DNA of 64,000 bases from Qipengyuania gaetbuli (GTDB lineage Bacteria > Pseudomonadota > Alphaproteobacteria > Sphingomonadales > Sphingomonadaceae), in NCBI RefSeq assembly GCF_009827315.1, contig NZ_WTYF01000004.1, positions 1,612,001 to 1,676,000 on the forward strand, written 5' to 3'. Both the position numbers and the translations under genes were made by a program. The first letter of the stretch is position 1; each line of letters starts with the position of its first letter. Shown in pieces: positions 1 to 8,721 of the stretch. The notes below the pieces were generated by a model. That model saw only the letters and a program-made list of their open reading frames with translations. It was not told where the DNA came from and made no database searches.

Positions 1-142
1 CATCTCTGTTCCGGTAACGCTCGGGGCAGTGCCCTCGGCGCCGGATGTGAGCGTTGTAATAATCTTGCTGGCGGACGAACAAAAGTGAGAAAAGGTCAGG
101 GTGTGTTGCGTTTTGCGCAAGTACCAAACCGCCACCTCCCTA

Positions 143-158
143 GGGCGGCACGCCGCCC
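143..158. repeat. GC-rich inverted repeat upstream of the TIR-TPR gene
   Basis: Arms GGGCGGC (143-149) and GCCGCCC (152-158) form a perfect 7-bp inverted repeat with a 2-bp centre. It lies about 90 bp upstream of the TIR-TPR start. It could be an operator, or chance in GC-rich DNA. No other gene is visible in positions 1-249. The CAT at 1-3 could be the start codon of a leftward gene outside the window, but one codon cannot support a call. Confidence 0.3.
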
Positions 159-249
159 GCATTTGCATCCCGCGCAAGACTGCGACAAAATCGCGAAAAA
201 ATAGAGGGGGTTGCCGAGTCGAATCCGGGGTCGCATCCGGAGAGCACAC

Positions 250-2283
250 TTGGCCGAGCGTCACTACAAGGCATTCATGAGCTATTCGCACCGCGACCGG
301 CAGGTGGCGAACTGGCTCCATCGCGCGCTCGAAACCTATCGCCTGCCCCCGCACATGATTGCCGCCGGCAAGGCCGAACGCCTGCGCCCGATCTTCAAGG
401 ATCGCGACGAGCTGCCAGCATCCGACAGCCTCGGCGATGCGATCGAGACCGCCATCCGTTCGAGTGACGCGTTGATCGTCCTGTGTTCGCCGGCTGCTGC
501 CGCATCGCCCTGGATCGCGCGCGAGGTCGATCTCTACAAGCGCATCCATGGCGACCGCGGGGTGATGCCCGTGGTGGTCGAGGGCGAGCCGCCAGGCAAT
601 TTCCCGGCCCCGCTGCTGGTCCACTACGAGAACGGCGAGCCGACCGACCGCGAGGCCGAGCCCATTGCTGCCGACATGCGGCCCGAAGCCGACGGGAAGA
701 AACTGGCCAAGCTCAAGCTCGTCGCCGGGCTGGCGGGTGTCGATCTCGACCATCTCGTCCAGCGCGATGCGGCCCGCCGCCAGCGCAAGCTGGTCTTGGT
801 GGCAGGGGCATCGGCCCTCGGCATGATCGGGACCACGGCGCTGTCGGCCTATGCGATCGACCAGCGCAACGAGGCGCGCGAGCAAAGGGCGGAAGCCGAC
901 GGTCTGATCGAATACATGCTGACCGACCTGCGCAAGCAGCTGGAGCCGGTCGGCCGGCTGGAACTGCTCGACGGCGTGGGCAAGCGCGCGATGGACTATT
1001 ACGCCCGCCAGAAGCTGGCCGACCTGTCCGCCACCGAACTCGGCCGCCGTGCACGCGCCACCATGCTCGTGGCCGAGGTCCAGAACCTGCGCGGCAACAA
1101 TGCCGAGGCCCTGCCCGCCTTCCGCCAGGCCGCGCGCACCACGGCCGAACTGCTCGAACGCAAGCCCGACGACCCGGAGCGCATGTTCAACCACGGACAG
1201 AGCCTGTTCTGGGTAGGCTACATCGCCTGGCAGCACGGCAGGCTGGAGGAGGCGCGCAAGGCGATGGAGGAATATGCCGACATCTCCCACCGGCTCGCGG
1301 CGAAGGACCGCTCCAACCTCGCCTGGCAAATGGAGGAGGCCTATTCGCTTTCCAATCTCGGTACGATGGCCAAGGAGGCGGGCGAGCTGGCAAGCGCGCT
1401 CGACTATTTCCGCCGCAATGTCGAACTGACCGAGATCGTCTCGGTAAAGGAAGGGCGCCCCGTCGCCCGCGAGATCGAGATCGCCGGCGGCCTGTCATGG
1501 GTCGCCTCTACCTTGCAGTCGCTGGGCCGGATGGATGAGGCGCTGGAGGCACGGCGCAAGGAACTCGCCATAATCGACAAGGTCGTGGCCGATGGTCCTG
1601 CCAATATCGAGGCGCGCAAGGGCCGGATCTTCTCGCTGGCCAATATCGGGCAGCTCGAGGCTTTCCAGGGCGACCGCGCGGCGGCACGAAGATCGCTCGA
1701 TGCCGCGATTGCGGACTTCGACAGGGTGCTCGCCACGGACCGGGACAATACGCTGTTCAAGGAACTGGGCCGCTCCGCCTTGCGCGACCGCGCCCTGCTG
1801 GCATGGTCCGACGGAGACAATGCCCTTGCCAGCAGGCAATTCGACCGGCTGGAAGCCATCCAAACCGACCTGATCGCGCGCGACCCGAAGAATCACGAAT
1901 GGACGGTCAGCAGTCCGGCCGTCCTCGCCCTGCAGCGCGCCCTTACCGACCGCAGCGATCTGCCTGCAGCGGCGTTGCACGGAATAGCCGACAAGTGGGA
2001 AAACGCGCTCGATGCCGAGGATCCGGACCGTCAGTTCGTCCGCGTCGCCAGCCGGATGGTGCATGCCGCGGCCTACCGGAAGGAAGGCGATACCGCCCGC
2101 GCCCACAAAGCCTATTCCGCCGCGCTCGCCGTGCCGGAAACCAAGGGCGAAAGGGTCGACTTCCGCTCCATCGCACTACGCGCAGTCGCAGCGGAGAAGA
2201 CCGGCCAGCCGCGCATGGCAGCACAGCTTCGCGCCCGCCTGAAGAAGATGGGCATCGACCCGCTCATCGACGACCGGCTTTGA
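250..2283 (+). CDS. TIR domain-membrane segment-TPR repeat protein
   Basis: The N-terminus is a TIR/TIR-like domain: strand A is KAFMSYSHRD, then FKDRDELPASDSLGDAI, then SDALIVLCSPAAAASPWIAREV. The Glu after SPWIAR sits where TIR NADases carry their catalytic Glu. One hydrophobic segment (LVLVAGASALGMIGTTALSA) follows. The remaining 450 or so residues are Ala/Leu/Arg-rich helical pairs typical of degenerate tetratricopeptide repeats. This suggests an anchored protein with a cytosolic TIR and a TPR scaffold. A TTG at 250 has GGAGAG five bases upstream. The longer TTG at 211 abuts its purine run, so 250 is preferred. The downstream 165-aa gene lies 42 bp away and is probably co-transcribed. Function (signalling, NADase or defence) is not shown by the sequence. 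Confidence 0.8.
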   Translation: MAERHYKAFMSYSHRDRQVANWLHRALETYRLPPHMIAAGKAERLRPIFKDRDELPASDSLGDAIETAIRSSDALIVLCSPAAAASPWIAREVDLYKRIHGDRGVMPVVVEGEPPGNFPAPLLVHYENGEPTDREAEPIAADMRPEADGKKLAKLKLVAGLAGVDLDHLVQRDAARRQRKLVLVAGASALGMIGTTALSAYAIDQRNEAREQRAEADGLIEYMLTDLRKQLEPVGRLELLDGVGKRAMDYYARQKLADLSATELGRRARATMLVAEVQNLRGNNAEALPAFRQAARTTAELLERKPDDPERMFNHGQSLFWVGYIAWQHGRLEEARKAMEEYADISHRLAAKDRSNLAWQMEEAYSLSNLGTMAKEAGELASALDYFRRNVELTEIVSVKEGRPVAREIEIAGGLSWVASTLQSLGRMDEALEARRKELAIIDKVVADGPANIEARKGRIFSLANIGQLEAFQGDRAAARRSLDAAIADFDRVLATDRDNTLFKELGRSALRDRALLAWSDGDNALASRQFDRLEAIQTDLIARDPKNHEWTVSSPAVLALQRALTDRSDLPAAALHGIADKWENALDAEDPDRQFVRVASRMVHAAAYRKEGDTARAHKAYSAALAVPETKGERVDFRSIALRAVAAEKTGQPRMAAQLRARLKKMGIDPLIDDRL

Positions 2284-2325
2284 GGCGGGACATTTCGACG
2301 AACCAGCAGGAGAGAGGACCAGACG

Positions 2326-2823
2326 ATGAGCAAGGACATCTCGATCGACGTGACAATCAGCAACGTGAGGAAACGCACCGGACAACCCTATACCGACCAG
2401 TACGAGTGCGATTTCCACTTCGCCTCGACTTCCAGCGAAGTGACGGACAATGGCGACGTCGACCTGTCCTGTGTCACGCAAGGCGCCAAGCTGACCTTCA
2501 ATCTCAAGACCACCAGTTTCGTGATGAACAACCAGTCCTACCAGTGTGCCTTTCCGGCAAACGTGAACGAGGCCTTCTGGATTGCGCGGCAGGGCGGACC
2601 GCCTCCGGGCAAGGGCAACGCACCGCCGATGGCGGGCGGGGGCAAGCTGGACAACCAGTTCGCCGTCGGAAACGATTCCAATTCGACCAAGGCCATCCTC
2701 CAGGACGACAATGACGACGGGAATAGCTGGAAGTATTGCCTGGTGATGGAATTCACCCTGGGCAAGGCGTCCAAGGACATCATCATCGACCCTGTCATCA
2801 TCAATCGGAAGCCGGATCTGTAA
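2326..2823 (+). CDS. hypothetical protein, partner of the TIR-TPR gene
   Basis: A 165-aa protein I do not recognise. It has no signal peptide or membrane segment. It is rich in beta-forming and polar residues ([24 protein letters not shown]). A Pro/Gly loop ([17 protein letters not shown]) falls in the middle, and the acidic stretch DDNDDGNSW is followed by [10 protein letters not shown] and [12 protein letters not shown]. This reads as a compact soluble beta-sandwich. The ATG at 2326 has a strong AGGAGAGAGG ribosome site, better than that of its upstream neighbour. The 42-bp gap and shared strand suggest an operon with the TIR-TPR gene, so it may be a ligand, inhibitor or substrate of that protein. 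That role is inference only. Confidence 0.75.
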   Translation: MSKDISIDVTISNVRKRTGQPYTDQYECDFHFASTSSEVTDNGDVDLSCVTQGAKLTFNLKTTSFVMNNQSYQCAFPANVNEAFWIARQGGPPPGKGNAPPMAGGGKLDNQFAVGNDSNSTKAILQDDNDDGNSWKYCLVMEFTLGKASKDIIIDPVIINRKPDL

Positions 2824-2888
2824 ATTCGACTGCAGGCAAGGGCGGGCGCGCTGGACTTGCGCGCGCGTCCTGCCTAACCGCTTGCGCC

Positions 2889-4463
2889 ATGGACGACGCG
2901 CACCTTCCCGATTCCATCCTTATCGTCGATTTCGGCAGCCAGGTTACCCAGCTCATCGCACGCCGCGTGCGCGAAGCGGGTGTCTATTCCGAGATCGCGC
3001 CCTTCACGCAGGCCGAAGAGGCATTCCACCGGCTGAAGCCCAAGGGCATCATCCTGTCGGGCTCTCCCGCCGGCGTACCCGAAGAGGGCAGCCCCCGCGC
3101 GCCCGAGATGCTGTTTGAAGCAGGCATCCCGATCCTCGGCATCTGCTACGGCCAGCAGGTCATGAGCCACCAATTGGGCGGCGAAGTTCGTCCGGGCCAT
3201 GAAACGGGCGAAGGCGGCGAATTCGGCCGCGCCTATCTCACCGTCACCAAGGACTGCGCCCTGTTCGACGGGTTGTGGCAGGTCGGCGAGCGCCACCAGG
3301 TCTGGATGAGCCATGGCGACAAGGTCACCAAGTTCGCCCCCGGCTTCGAGATCGTCGCCATTTCCGACGGCGCGCCCTTCGCAGTGATCGCCGACGAGGA
3401 ACGCAAGTTCTACGGCACGCAATTCCACCCCGAGGTCGTCCATACGCCCGACGGCGGCAGGCTGATCGCGAACTTCGTGCGCCATGTCTGCGGCCTTGCG
3501 GGCGACTGGACCATGGCCGCCTATCGCGAGACCAAGGTGCGCGAAATCCGCGAGCAGGTCGGCGACGGCAAGGTCATTTGCGGCCTGTCGGGCGGTGTCG
3601 ACAGCTCGGTCGCGGCAATCCTCATCCACGAGGCGATCGGCGAACAGCTGACCTGCGTCTTCGTCGACCATGGCCTGCTGCGCCTGAACGAGCGCGAACA
3701 GGTCGAGACCATGTTCCGCGACCATTACAACATCCCGCTGGTCGTCGTGGACGCCGAAGAGATGTTCATGGAAGGCCTTGTCGGGGTCACCGACCCCGAA
3801 GCCAAGCGCAAGTTCATCGGCAAGACCTTCATCGACGTGTTCGAGGCAGAGGCCAAGAAGGTCGGCGGTGCGGACTTCCTCGCGCAGGGCACGCTCTACC
3901 CCGACGTCATCGAAAGCGTCAGCTTCACCGGCGGACCGAGCGTGACGATCAAGAGCCACCACAATGTCGGCGGCCTGCCCGAACGCATGAACATGAAGCT
4001 GGTCGAGCCGCTTCGCGAATTGTTCAAGGACGAAGTGCGCGAACTGGGCCGCGAGCTGGGCCTGCCCGACATGTTCGTCGGCCGCCATCCCTTCCCCGGA
4101 CCGGGCCTCGCGATCCGCATCCCGGGCGAGGTCACCAAGGAACGCTGCGATATCCTGCGCAAGGCCGACGCGATCTACCTCGACGAGATCCGCAAGGCGG
4201 GCCTCTACGACGCGATCTGGCAGGCTTTCGCCGTGCTGCTGCCGGTCAAGACCGTGGGCGTGATGGGCGACTATCGCACCTATGACAGCGTCTGCGGCCT
4301 GCGCGCGGTGACATCGACCGACGGCATGACCGCCGATGTCTATCCCTTCGACGCCGCCTTCCTGACAGGCTGTGCCACGCGCATCGTCAACGAGGTGCAG
4401 GGCATCAACCGCGTGGTCTACGACTACACGTCAAAGCCCCCCGGCACGATCGAGTGGGAGTGA
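2889..4463 (+). CDS. guaA: GMP synthase (glutamine-hydrolysing)
   Basis: Converts XMP to GMP with ATP and glutamine in cytosolic purine synthesis. The N-terminal class I glutaminase has the nucleophile in GICYGQQ and the His/Glu pair in FHPEV. The ATP pyrophosphatase domain carries the P-loop [11 protein letters not shown]. The C-terminal dimerisation domain ends in KPPGTIEWE, as in the family. At 524 aa it matches the usual length. The ATG at 2889 begins [19 protein letters not shown]. An upstream extension to 2736 is open but does not fit the family start. The next gene begins two bases after the stop. Confidence 0.97.
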   Translation: MDDAHLPDSILIVDFGSQVTQLIARRVREAGVYSEIAPFTQAEEAFHRLKPKGIILSGSPAGVPEEGSPRAPEMLFEAGIPILGICYGQQVMSHQLGGEVRPGHETGEGGEFGRAYLTVTKDCALFDGLWQVGERHQVWMSHGDKVTKFAPGFEIVAISDGAPFAVIADEERKFYGTQFHPEVVHTPDGGRLIANFVRHVCGLAGDWTMAAYRETKVREIREQVGDGKVICGLSGGVDSSVAAILIHEAIGEQLTCVFVDHGLLRLNEREQVETMFRDHYNIPLVVVDAEEMFMEGLVGVTDPEAKRKFIGKTFIDVFEAEAKKVGGADFLAQGTLYPDVIESVSFTGGPSVTIKSHHNVGGLPERMNMKLVEPLRELFKDEVRELGRELGLPDMFVGRHPFPGPGLAIRIPGEVTKERCDILRKADAIYLDEIRKAGLYDAIWQAFAVLLPVKTVGVMGDYRTYDSVCGLRAVTSTDGMTADVYPFDAAFLTGCATRIVNEVQGINRVVYDYTSKPPGTIEWE

Positions 4464-4464
4464 C

Positions 4465-5175
4465 TTGCAGCTAGATCTCGGACCGGACCCCCGTACCGAG
4501 ACGCTGCGCCGGTTGCAGGCGCTGCTGGTCCAGCGGTTCGGACGGATCGAGCGCGCGGCAGCCGAATGGCGCAAGCCCGAATGGGTGCTGGTCCAGGGCG
4601 TGATCGGCGCGCGCACCAAGTCCGAAGTGTCGAACATAGCGACGGACCGGCTGCTGGGGCGATACGGTTCGTGGGAGGCAGTGGCCGATGCGCCGCTCGA
4701 TGAACTGCAGGCCAAACTGGCAACGCAGACCTATCCCAACATTGCGGCAGAGCGGCTCAAGGCGAGCCTGACCGCGCTCGTGGCCCTGCGGGGAGCCGTG
4801 GACCTCTCGCACCTCGCCGAGATGGATACGGGCGCCGCGATGCGCTGGCTGGAACAGCTGCCCGGCATCGGTCGCAAGATTGCGGCGGGAGTCATGAACG
4901 CCTCCACGCTGGACCGCCGCGCGATCGTGCTCGACGGGCATCACACCCGTATCCTCCAGCGGATGGGCCTCGTGCCGGCCAAGGCAACGACCGACCGAGC
5001 TTTCGATGCGATCATGCCCGCGATGCCGGACGAATGGAGCGCCGCCGATTACGACGAGCACCACCTGCTGATGAAGAAGCTGGGGCAGACCTGGTGCCGC
5101 CCCGCCTCGGTTGAATGCGGAACCTGCCCCGCGCTCGCTTTGTGCGAGACAGGAACCAAGCGTTCTAGACGCTGA
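4465..5175 (+). CDS. endonuclease III-like DNA glycosylase (HhH-GPD, 4Fe-4S)
   Basis: A base-excision repair glycosylase/lyase of the HhH-GPD superfamily. It has the helix-hairpin-helix LPGIGRKIAAGVMN with the catalytic-type Lys, then the conserved Asp in IVLDGHHTRIL. A C-terminal cluster loop with spacing C-x6-C-x2-C-x5-C is visible in CRPASVECGTCPALALC. These are the hallmarks of Nth/MutY relatives. It is not clearly canonical Nth, because the His-His after the catalytic Asp and the divergent N-terminus suggest a subfamily. The TTG at 4465 has GGGAG just upstream inside the end of guaA, which fits translational linkage. Extensions upstream run through the guaA frame and are not credible. 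Substrate cannot be read from sequence. Confidence 0.85.
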   Translation: MQLDLGPDPRTETLRRLQALLVQRFGRIERAAAEWRKPEWVLVQGVIGARTKSEVSNIATDRLLGRYGSWEAVADAPLDELQAKLATQTYPNIAAERLKASLTALVALRGAVDLSHLAEMDTGAAMRWLEQLPGIGRKIAAGVMNASTLDRRAIVLDGHHTRILQRMGLVPAKATTDRAFDAIMPAMPDEWSAADYDEHHLLMKKLGQTWCRPASVECGTCPALALCETGTKRSRR

Positions 5176-5178
5176 GCG

Positions 5179-5598
5179 TCAGCCTTCGCCTTCCTTGTCG
5201 GCAAGGCGGTAGGGAACGAAATCATCGAGGAAGATGAAGCCGGTGTACATGTCCGAGAAGCGGTCGCGCGTGGTGATCTGGTCGCTGCGGCACAGCTGCG
5301 AACCGCTGAACTTCCGGATCACCATGTAGTCGCTGTCGTCGATCGCGTCGGGGGTCTTGGTGTAGTTCACCCAGATCGTGTTGCCCGACTTGTAGACCAG
5401 CGCGGTCTCGTCGATCCGCGTCAGCGGACGCGAACCGATCATCGTGATGCAGCTTTCCGGCTTACCCGCAACGCGGCCTTCGAGCATCTTGGCGAGCTTG
5501 GCCTCGCCCTTGGTCATCTCGGCCTGTTCTTCGGCGTGAGCGACGGGGGCGGCCAGCAGGCCGAGGGCGGCGGAAGCAAGAGCAAGGCGTCTGATCAT
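5179..5598 (-). CDS. exported hypothetical protein
   Basis: 139 aa with a clear Sec signal peptide (MIRRLALASAALGLLAAPVAHA, cut after AHA). The mature part of about 117 residues contains two Cys, in ESCITMIG and SQLCRSDQ, which could form a disulphide in the periplasm. No known domain is recognised, though the look is of small conserved sphingomonad periplasmic proteins. An AAGGAG ribosome site precedes the ATG. It converges with the glycosylase gene three bases away, so no long terminator separates them. Confidence 0.75.
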   Translation of the reverse strand: MIRRLALASAALGLLAAPVAHAEEQAEMTKGEAKLAKMLEGRVAGKPESCITMIGSRPLTRIDETALVYKSGNTIWVNYTKTPDAIDDSDYMVIRKFSGSQLCRSDQITTRDRFSDMYTGFIFLDDFVPYRLADKEGEG

Positions 5599-5616
5599 CG
5601 CGAGTCTCCTTGAAGG

Positions 5617-5645
5617 ATATAACCTTGTATCATGGCCTAAATGAA
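5617..5645 (-). promoter_or_regulatory. candidate sigma-70 promoter of the exported protein gene
   Basis: On the minus strand TTCATT (5645-5640) and TTATAT (5622-5617) are separated by exactly 17 bp, about 20 bp upstream of the start codon. Box matches are partial (4/6 each), so this is a reasonable but unproven call. Confidence 0.35.
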
Positions 5646-5673
5646 CCGGCGATGAGTCGAGCCCTGGCAGCGC

Positions 5674-7107
5674 TCAGCCGGTGCCGCCTACCGTGATCCC
5701 GTCGATCAGCAGGCTGGGCTGGCCGACGCCGGCAGGCACGCTCTGCCCGCCCTTGCCGCACATGCCTACGCCTTGGTCGAGCGCCATGTCGTTGCCGATG
5801 CCCTTCACGCGCGTCAGCACGCTGGGCCCGTCGCCGATCAGCGTCGCGCCCTTGATCGGGGCGACGACCTTGCCCTTCTCGACCTTGTAGGCTTCCGTGC
5901 AGGCGAAGACGAACTTCCCGCTGGTGATGTCGACTTGGCCGCCGCCGAAGCTGGTGGCATAGATGCCGTCTTCCACCCGGCTCAGCAGTTCTTCAGGATC
6001 GTCCTGCCCGCCCTGCATGAAGGTATTGGTCATGCGCACCATCGGCGCGTGCTGGTAGCTTTCGCGGCGACCGTTGCCGGTCGGCTCGGCGCCCATCAGC
6101 CGCGCATTGAGGCGGTCTTGCATGTAGCCCTTCAGGATGCCGTCCTCGATCAGCACCGTTTCGCGCGTGGGCGTGCCCTCGTCGTCGATGGTGAGCGAGC
6201 CGCGCCGGTCGGCGAGCGAACCGTCATCGATTACCGTCACGCCGGGCGAGGCCACGCGTTCGCCGATGCGGCCCGAAAACGCGCTGGTGCCCTTGCGGTT
6301 GAAATCGCCTTCAAGCCCGTGGCCGACTGCCTCGTGCAGCAGCACGCCGCACCAGCCGGGGCCGAGCAGGACGGTCTTCTCGCCCGCCGGGGCGGCAATG
6401 CTTTCGAGGTTCACCAGCGCCTGGCGCACTGCCTCGTCGATGGCGTACATCCACGCGCCCTCGTCGAACAGGCGGTCGTAGAGATGGCGTCCGCCGAAGC
6501 CGTAAGAGCCCGTTTCGCGCCGCCCGTTCTGTTCGGCGACGACCGAAACGTTGAGCCGCACCAGCGGGCGGATGTCGCGCGCGACATGGCCGTCGGGACG
6601 CACGATCTCGACCACGCTCCAGCTGGCGGCGAGGCTGGCGGACACCTGCGCCACGCGAGGATCCTTCGCGCGGGCGACCGAGTCGATCTTTTCCAGCAGC
6701 GCGACCTTTTCGGCAAAGGGCACGAGGTCGAGCGGGCAGGCATCGGTGTAGAGGTGGCGGTTGGTCCGCTCGGGCGGGGCAGCCAGCGGATTCTTCGTCG
6801 CATCGAGCAGCTTGAGCGTCTCGCCCGCGCGCGCGATCGCCGCCGCGCTGATCTCGTTGGCATGGGCAAAGCCGGTCATCTCGCCCGACACGCCGCGCAG
6901 GCCGAACCCCGAATCGCGGCTGTAGTCGGCCGTCTTGAGCCGCCCGTCGTCGAAGCCGAAGGCCTCGGACGCGATGAACTGGAGATACAGCTCCCCGTCA
7001 TCGCAGGACGAGAGCAGCTGGCGCGTCAGGCGCTGCGCGTCTGCCGGGTCCAGTTTCGTGCCGTATAGGAGTGCGTGGGGGTCGTTGGCTTGCGTCATGC
7101 CAGCCAA
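5674..7107 (-). CDS. tldD: TldD family metalloprotease
   Basis: A cytosolic zinc metallopeptidase of the TldD/PmbA family, which forms a TldD-TldE complex that degrades unfolded peptides and matures some modified peptides. The zinc motif HEAVGHGLEGD (HExxxH) is intact. The C-terminal half carries the conserved FGGGQVDITSGKFVF and GNDMALDQGVGMCGKGGQ regions. The length of 477 aa is normal. Starts at 7107 or three codons later are equally possible. The TldE/PmbA partner is not in this window. The zinc-finger gene lies 33 bp upstream on the same strand and may share its transcript. Confidence 0.95.
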   Translation of the reverse strand: MAGMTQANDPHALLYGTKLDPADAQRLTRQLLSSCDDGELYLQFIASEAFGFDDGRLKTADYSRDSGFGLRGVSGEMTGFAHANEISAAAIARAGETLKLLDATKNPLAAPPERTNRHLYTDACPLDLVPFAEKVALLEKIDSVARAKDPRVAQVSASLAASWSVVEIVRPDGHVARDIRPLVRLNVSVVAEQNGRRETGSYGFGGRHLYDRLFDEGAWMYAIDEAVRQALVNLESIAAPAGEKTVLLGPGWCGVLLHEAVGHGLEGDFNRKGTSAFSGRIGERVASPGVTVIDDGSLADRRGSLTIDDEGTPTRETVLIEDGILKGYMQDRLNARLMGAEPTGNGRRESYQHAPMVRMTNTFMQGGQDDPEELLSRVEDGIYATSFGGGQVDITSGKFVFACTEAYKVEKGKVVAPIKGATLIGDGPSVLTRVKGIGNDMALDQGVGMCGKGGQSVPAGVGQPSLLIDGITVGGTG

Positions 7108-7140
7108 TGTAGGGACCTCGCGCGCGATAAGCGAGTGGGC

Positions 7141-7401
7141 TTACCGGTGGCCCGGATCGCCGCCTTCGGAAATGTCCATCAGGGTGGACTGGTCAACCCC
7201 GTCCGCCGGACCGCCTTCGAGGACGAAGCGGCGGTCGCAATAGCCGCAGTCGACATAGCCATGCTCGTCGATCTCGAGGTAGACCTTGGGATGGCCGAGC
7301 GCGATCGGCTTGTAATTTTCACCGCTGCGGATGTCGGTTGCACCGTCGCACCACACGCGGCGCGTGGTGACCTTGGACACTTCGGGAGGAGGCAGGCTCA
7401 T
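7141..7401 (-). CDS. zinc-finger domain protein (zf-CHCC / NDUFS6-like)
   Basis: 86 aa with the pattern C-x(n)-GHPKVYLEID-x4-YVDCGYCDRRF. One Cys, one His and a CxxC pair form the zf-CHCC zinc site found in the complex I accessory subunit NDUFS6 and in many small alphaproteobacterial proteins. In bacteria these are usually stand-alone proteins, and a link to respiratory complex I is inference from the mitochondrial relative. It is divergent to the ABC ATPase gene, with 55 bp between starts. Confidence 0.85.
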   Translation of the reverse strand: MSLPPPEVSKVTTRRVWCDGATDIRSGENYKPIALGHPKVYLEIDEHGYVDCGYCDRRFVLEGGPADGVDQSTLMDISEGGDPGHR

Positions 7402-7456
7402 GAGAGGGGCCGATAATAGGTTTGACGGAGGCGCTCAAGAGCCTAGGTCACGCTGC

Positions 7457-8395
7457 ATGACCACGCCTTCTGCGATCCGCATCGACAACCTCGTCAAGGA
7501 ATATGCCCCGCCCGGTCCCGGAGAGCCGCCCAAGCTGGCGCTGAAGGGCGTCAGTTTCGACGTGCCGCAGGGCGGCGTCTTCGGCCTGCTCGGCCCCAAT
7601 GGCGCGGGCAAGTCAACGCTGATCAACATCCTTGCAGGCCTTGTCCGCAAGACTTCCGGAAGCGCGGAAATCTGGGGTTTCGACATCGACGACAACCCCC
7701 GCAATGCCAAGCGGTCGATCGGAATCGTGCCGCAGGAAATCGTCTTCGATCCCTTCTTCACGCCGTTCGAGGTGCTGGAAAACCAGGGTGGCTTCTACGG
7801 CATCGGCAAGAAGGACCGGCGCAGCGAGGAACTCCTTGCCGCCGTCCACCTTGCCGACAAGCGCGATGCCTATGCCCGCACGCTATCGGGCGGGATGAAG
7901 CGCCGCCTGCTCATCGCCAAGGCCATGGTCCATTCTCCGCCGATTCTCGTGCTCGACGAGCCGACCGCGGGCGTCGACGTCGAACTGCGCCGCCAGCTGT
8001 GGGAACTGGTGCAGGAACTGAACGACGAAGGCGTCACCGTGGTCCTGACCACGCACTACCTCGAGGAGGCGGAGCAACTGTGCGACCGCATCGCCATCAT
8101 CAACCACGGCGAACTCATCGCCAACAAGCCGACCCGCGAGCTGGTCGGCATGGCACGCGAAAAGATCGTCTCCGTCACGGTAGACAAGGATCTCGGCGGG
8201 CCGATCATGGAAGAAGCCTTCCTTCGCGCCGACGTGGTCGAGCCGCGCCGGCTCGACATCACCTACGACCGCGACAAGGCGAGCGCGGGCCAGGTGCTCG
8301 CGCTCGTCCAGTCGCATGGCTACGGTATCGAGGACGTGACCACCCGCGAGGCGGACCTCGAGGATGTCTTCGTCCAGCTTACCGGTTCGGGCTGA
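7457..8395 (+). CDS. ABC transporter ATP-binding protein (ABC-2 type)
   Basis: Energises an ABC-2 type exporter at the inner membrane. It has Walker A GPNGAGKST, signature LSGGMKRR, Walker B ILVLDEPTAGVD and the H-loop His in LTTHYLEEAEQLCD. The roughly 90-residue C-terminal extension is typical of YadG-like ATPases. The ATG at 7457 begins MTTPSAIRIDNLVKEY. The upstream 126 bases are open but overlap the divergent zinc-finger gene. No permease gene is adjacent, so the partner and substrate are unknown. Confidence 0.9.
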   Translation: MTTPSAIRIDNLVKEYAPPGPGEPPKLALKGVSFDVPQGGVFGLLGPNGAGKSTLINILAGLVRKTSGSAEIWGFDIDDNPRNAKRSIGIVPQEIVFDPFFTPFEVLENQGGFYGIGKKDRRSEELLAAVHLADKRDAYARTLSGGMKRRLLIAKAMVHSPPILVLDEPTAGVDVELRRQLWELVQELNDEGVTVVLTTHYLEEAEQLCDRIAIINHGELIANKPTRELVGMAREKIVSVTVDKDLGGPIMEEAFLRADVVEPRRLDITYDRDKASAGQVLALVQSHGYGIEDVTTREADLEDVFVQLTGSG

Positions 8396-8398
8396 TCC

Positions 8399-8587
8399 TC
8401 AGACGAAGTTGCGCGGGCCGAGCCCTGCGTCCTTCACCCGGATCACGCCCCAGACGTGCGGTTCGATTTCTTCCATCGGTGTCTTGCAGCATTTGCATTT
8501 GCCGACATGCATGCCGCCCGACTTGCGCATGTTGGCATGATCGACGGCGTGGCGCCCGAAGGCGCAGGCAAGCAGACCCATTTTCAT
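8399..8587 (-). CDS. small zinc-ribbon-like hypothetical protein
   Basis: 62 aa, MKMGLLACAFGRHAVD onwards, with a CKCC motif and a His (GMHVGKCKCCKTPMEE) that could bind a metal. The start at 8587 lies 11 bases after GGAGGG. An alternative at 8605 overlaps that ribosome site. It is reminiscent of short DUF1660-like zinc proteins, but I cannot assign a function. It converges with the ABC ATPase gene. Confidence 0.6.
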   Translation of the reverse strand: MKMGLLACAFGRHAVDHANMRKSGGMHVGKCKCCKTPMEEIEPHVWGVIRVKDAGLGPRNFV

Positions 8588-8621
8588 TTTTTTGCGACCC
8601 TCCAAAGTCCCGGGACCCCTG

Positions 8622-8657
8622 TTAACGCTCGCATACCGCGCAAATCCGCGGTGTTAA
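8622..8657. promoter_or_regulatory. dyad upstream of nadB
   Basis: A nested dyad: TTAAC (8622-8626) with GTTAA (8653-8657), and inner arms ACCGCG (8635-8640) with CGCGGT (8647-8652) around a 6-bp centre. It lies 65 bp upstream of the nadB start. It could be an operator for an NAD-pathway repressor, but no match to a named site is claimed. Confidence 0.3.
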
Positions 8658-8721
8658 GCGGGGAATCGGCGAGGCGTTCTGTGCTTGCCGCATGGCGATT
8701 GCATGGGCATGACACGGCCCC

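Noticed and set aside
1..60. Possible gene starting leftwards at position 3
   Set aside because: Only one codon (CAT complement) is visible; a purine-rich GGAACAGAG precedes it but this is not enough for a call.
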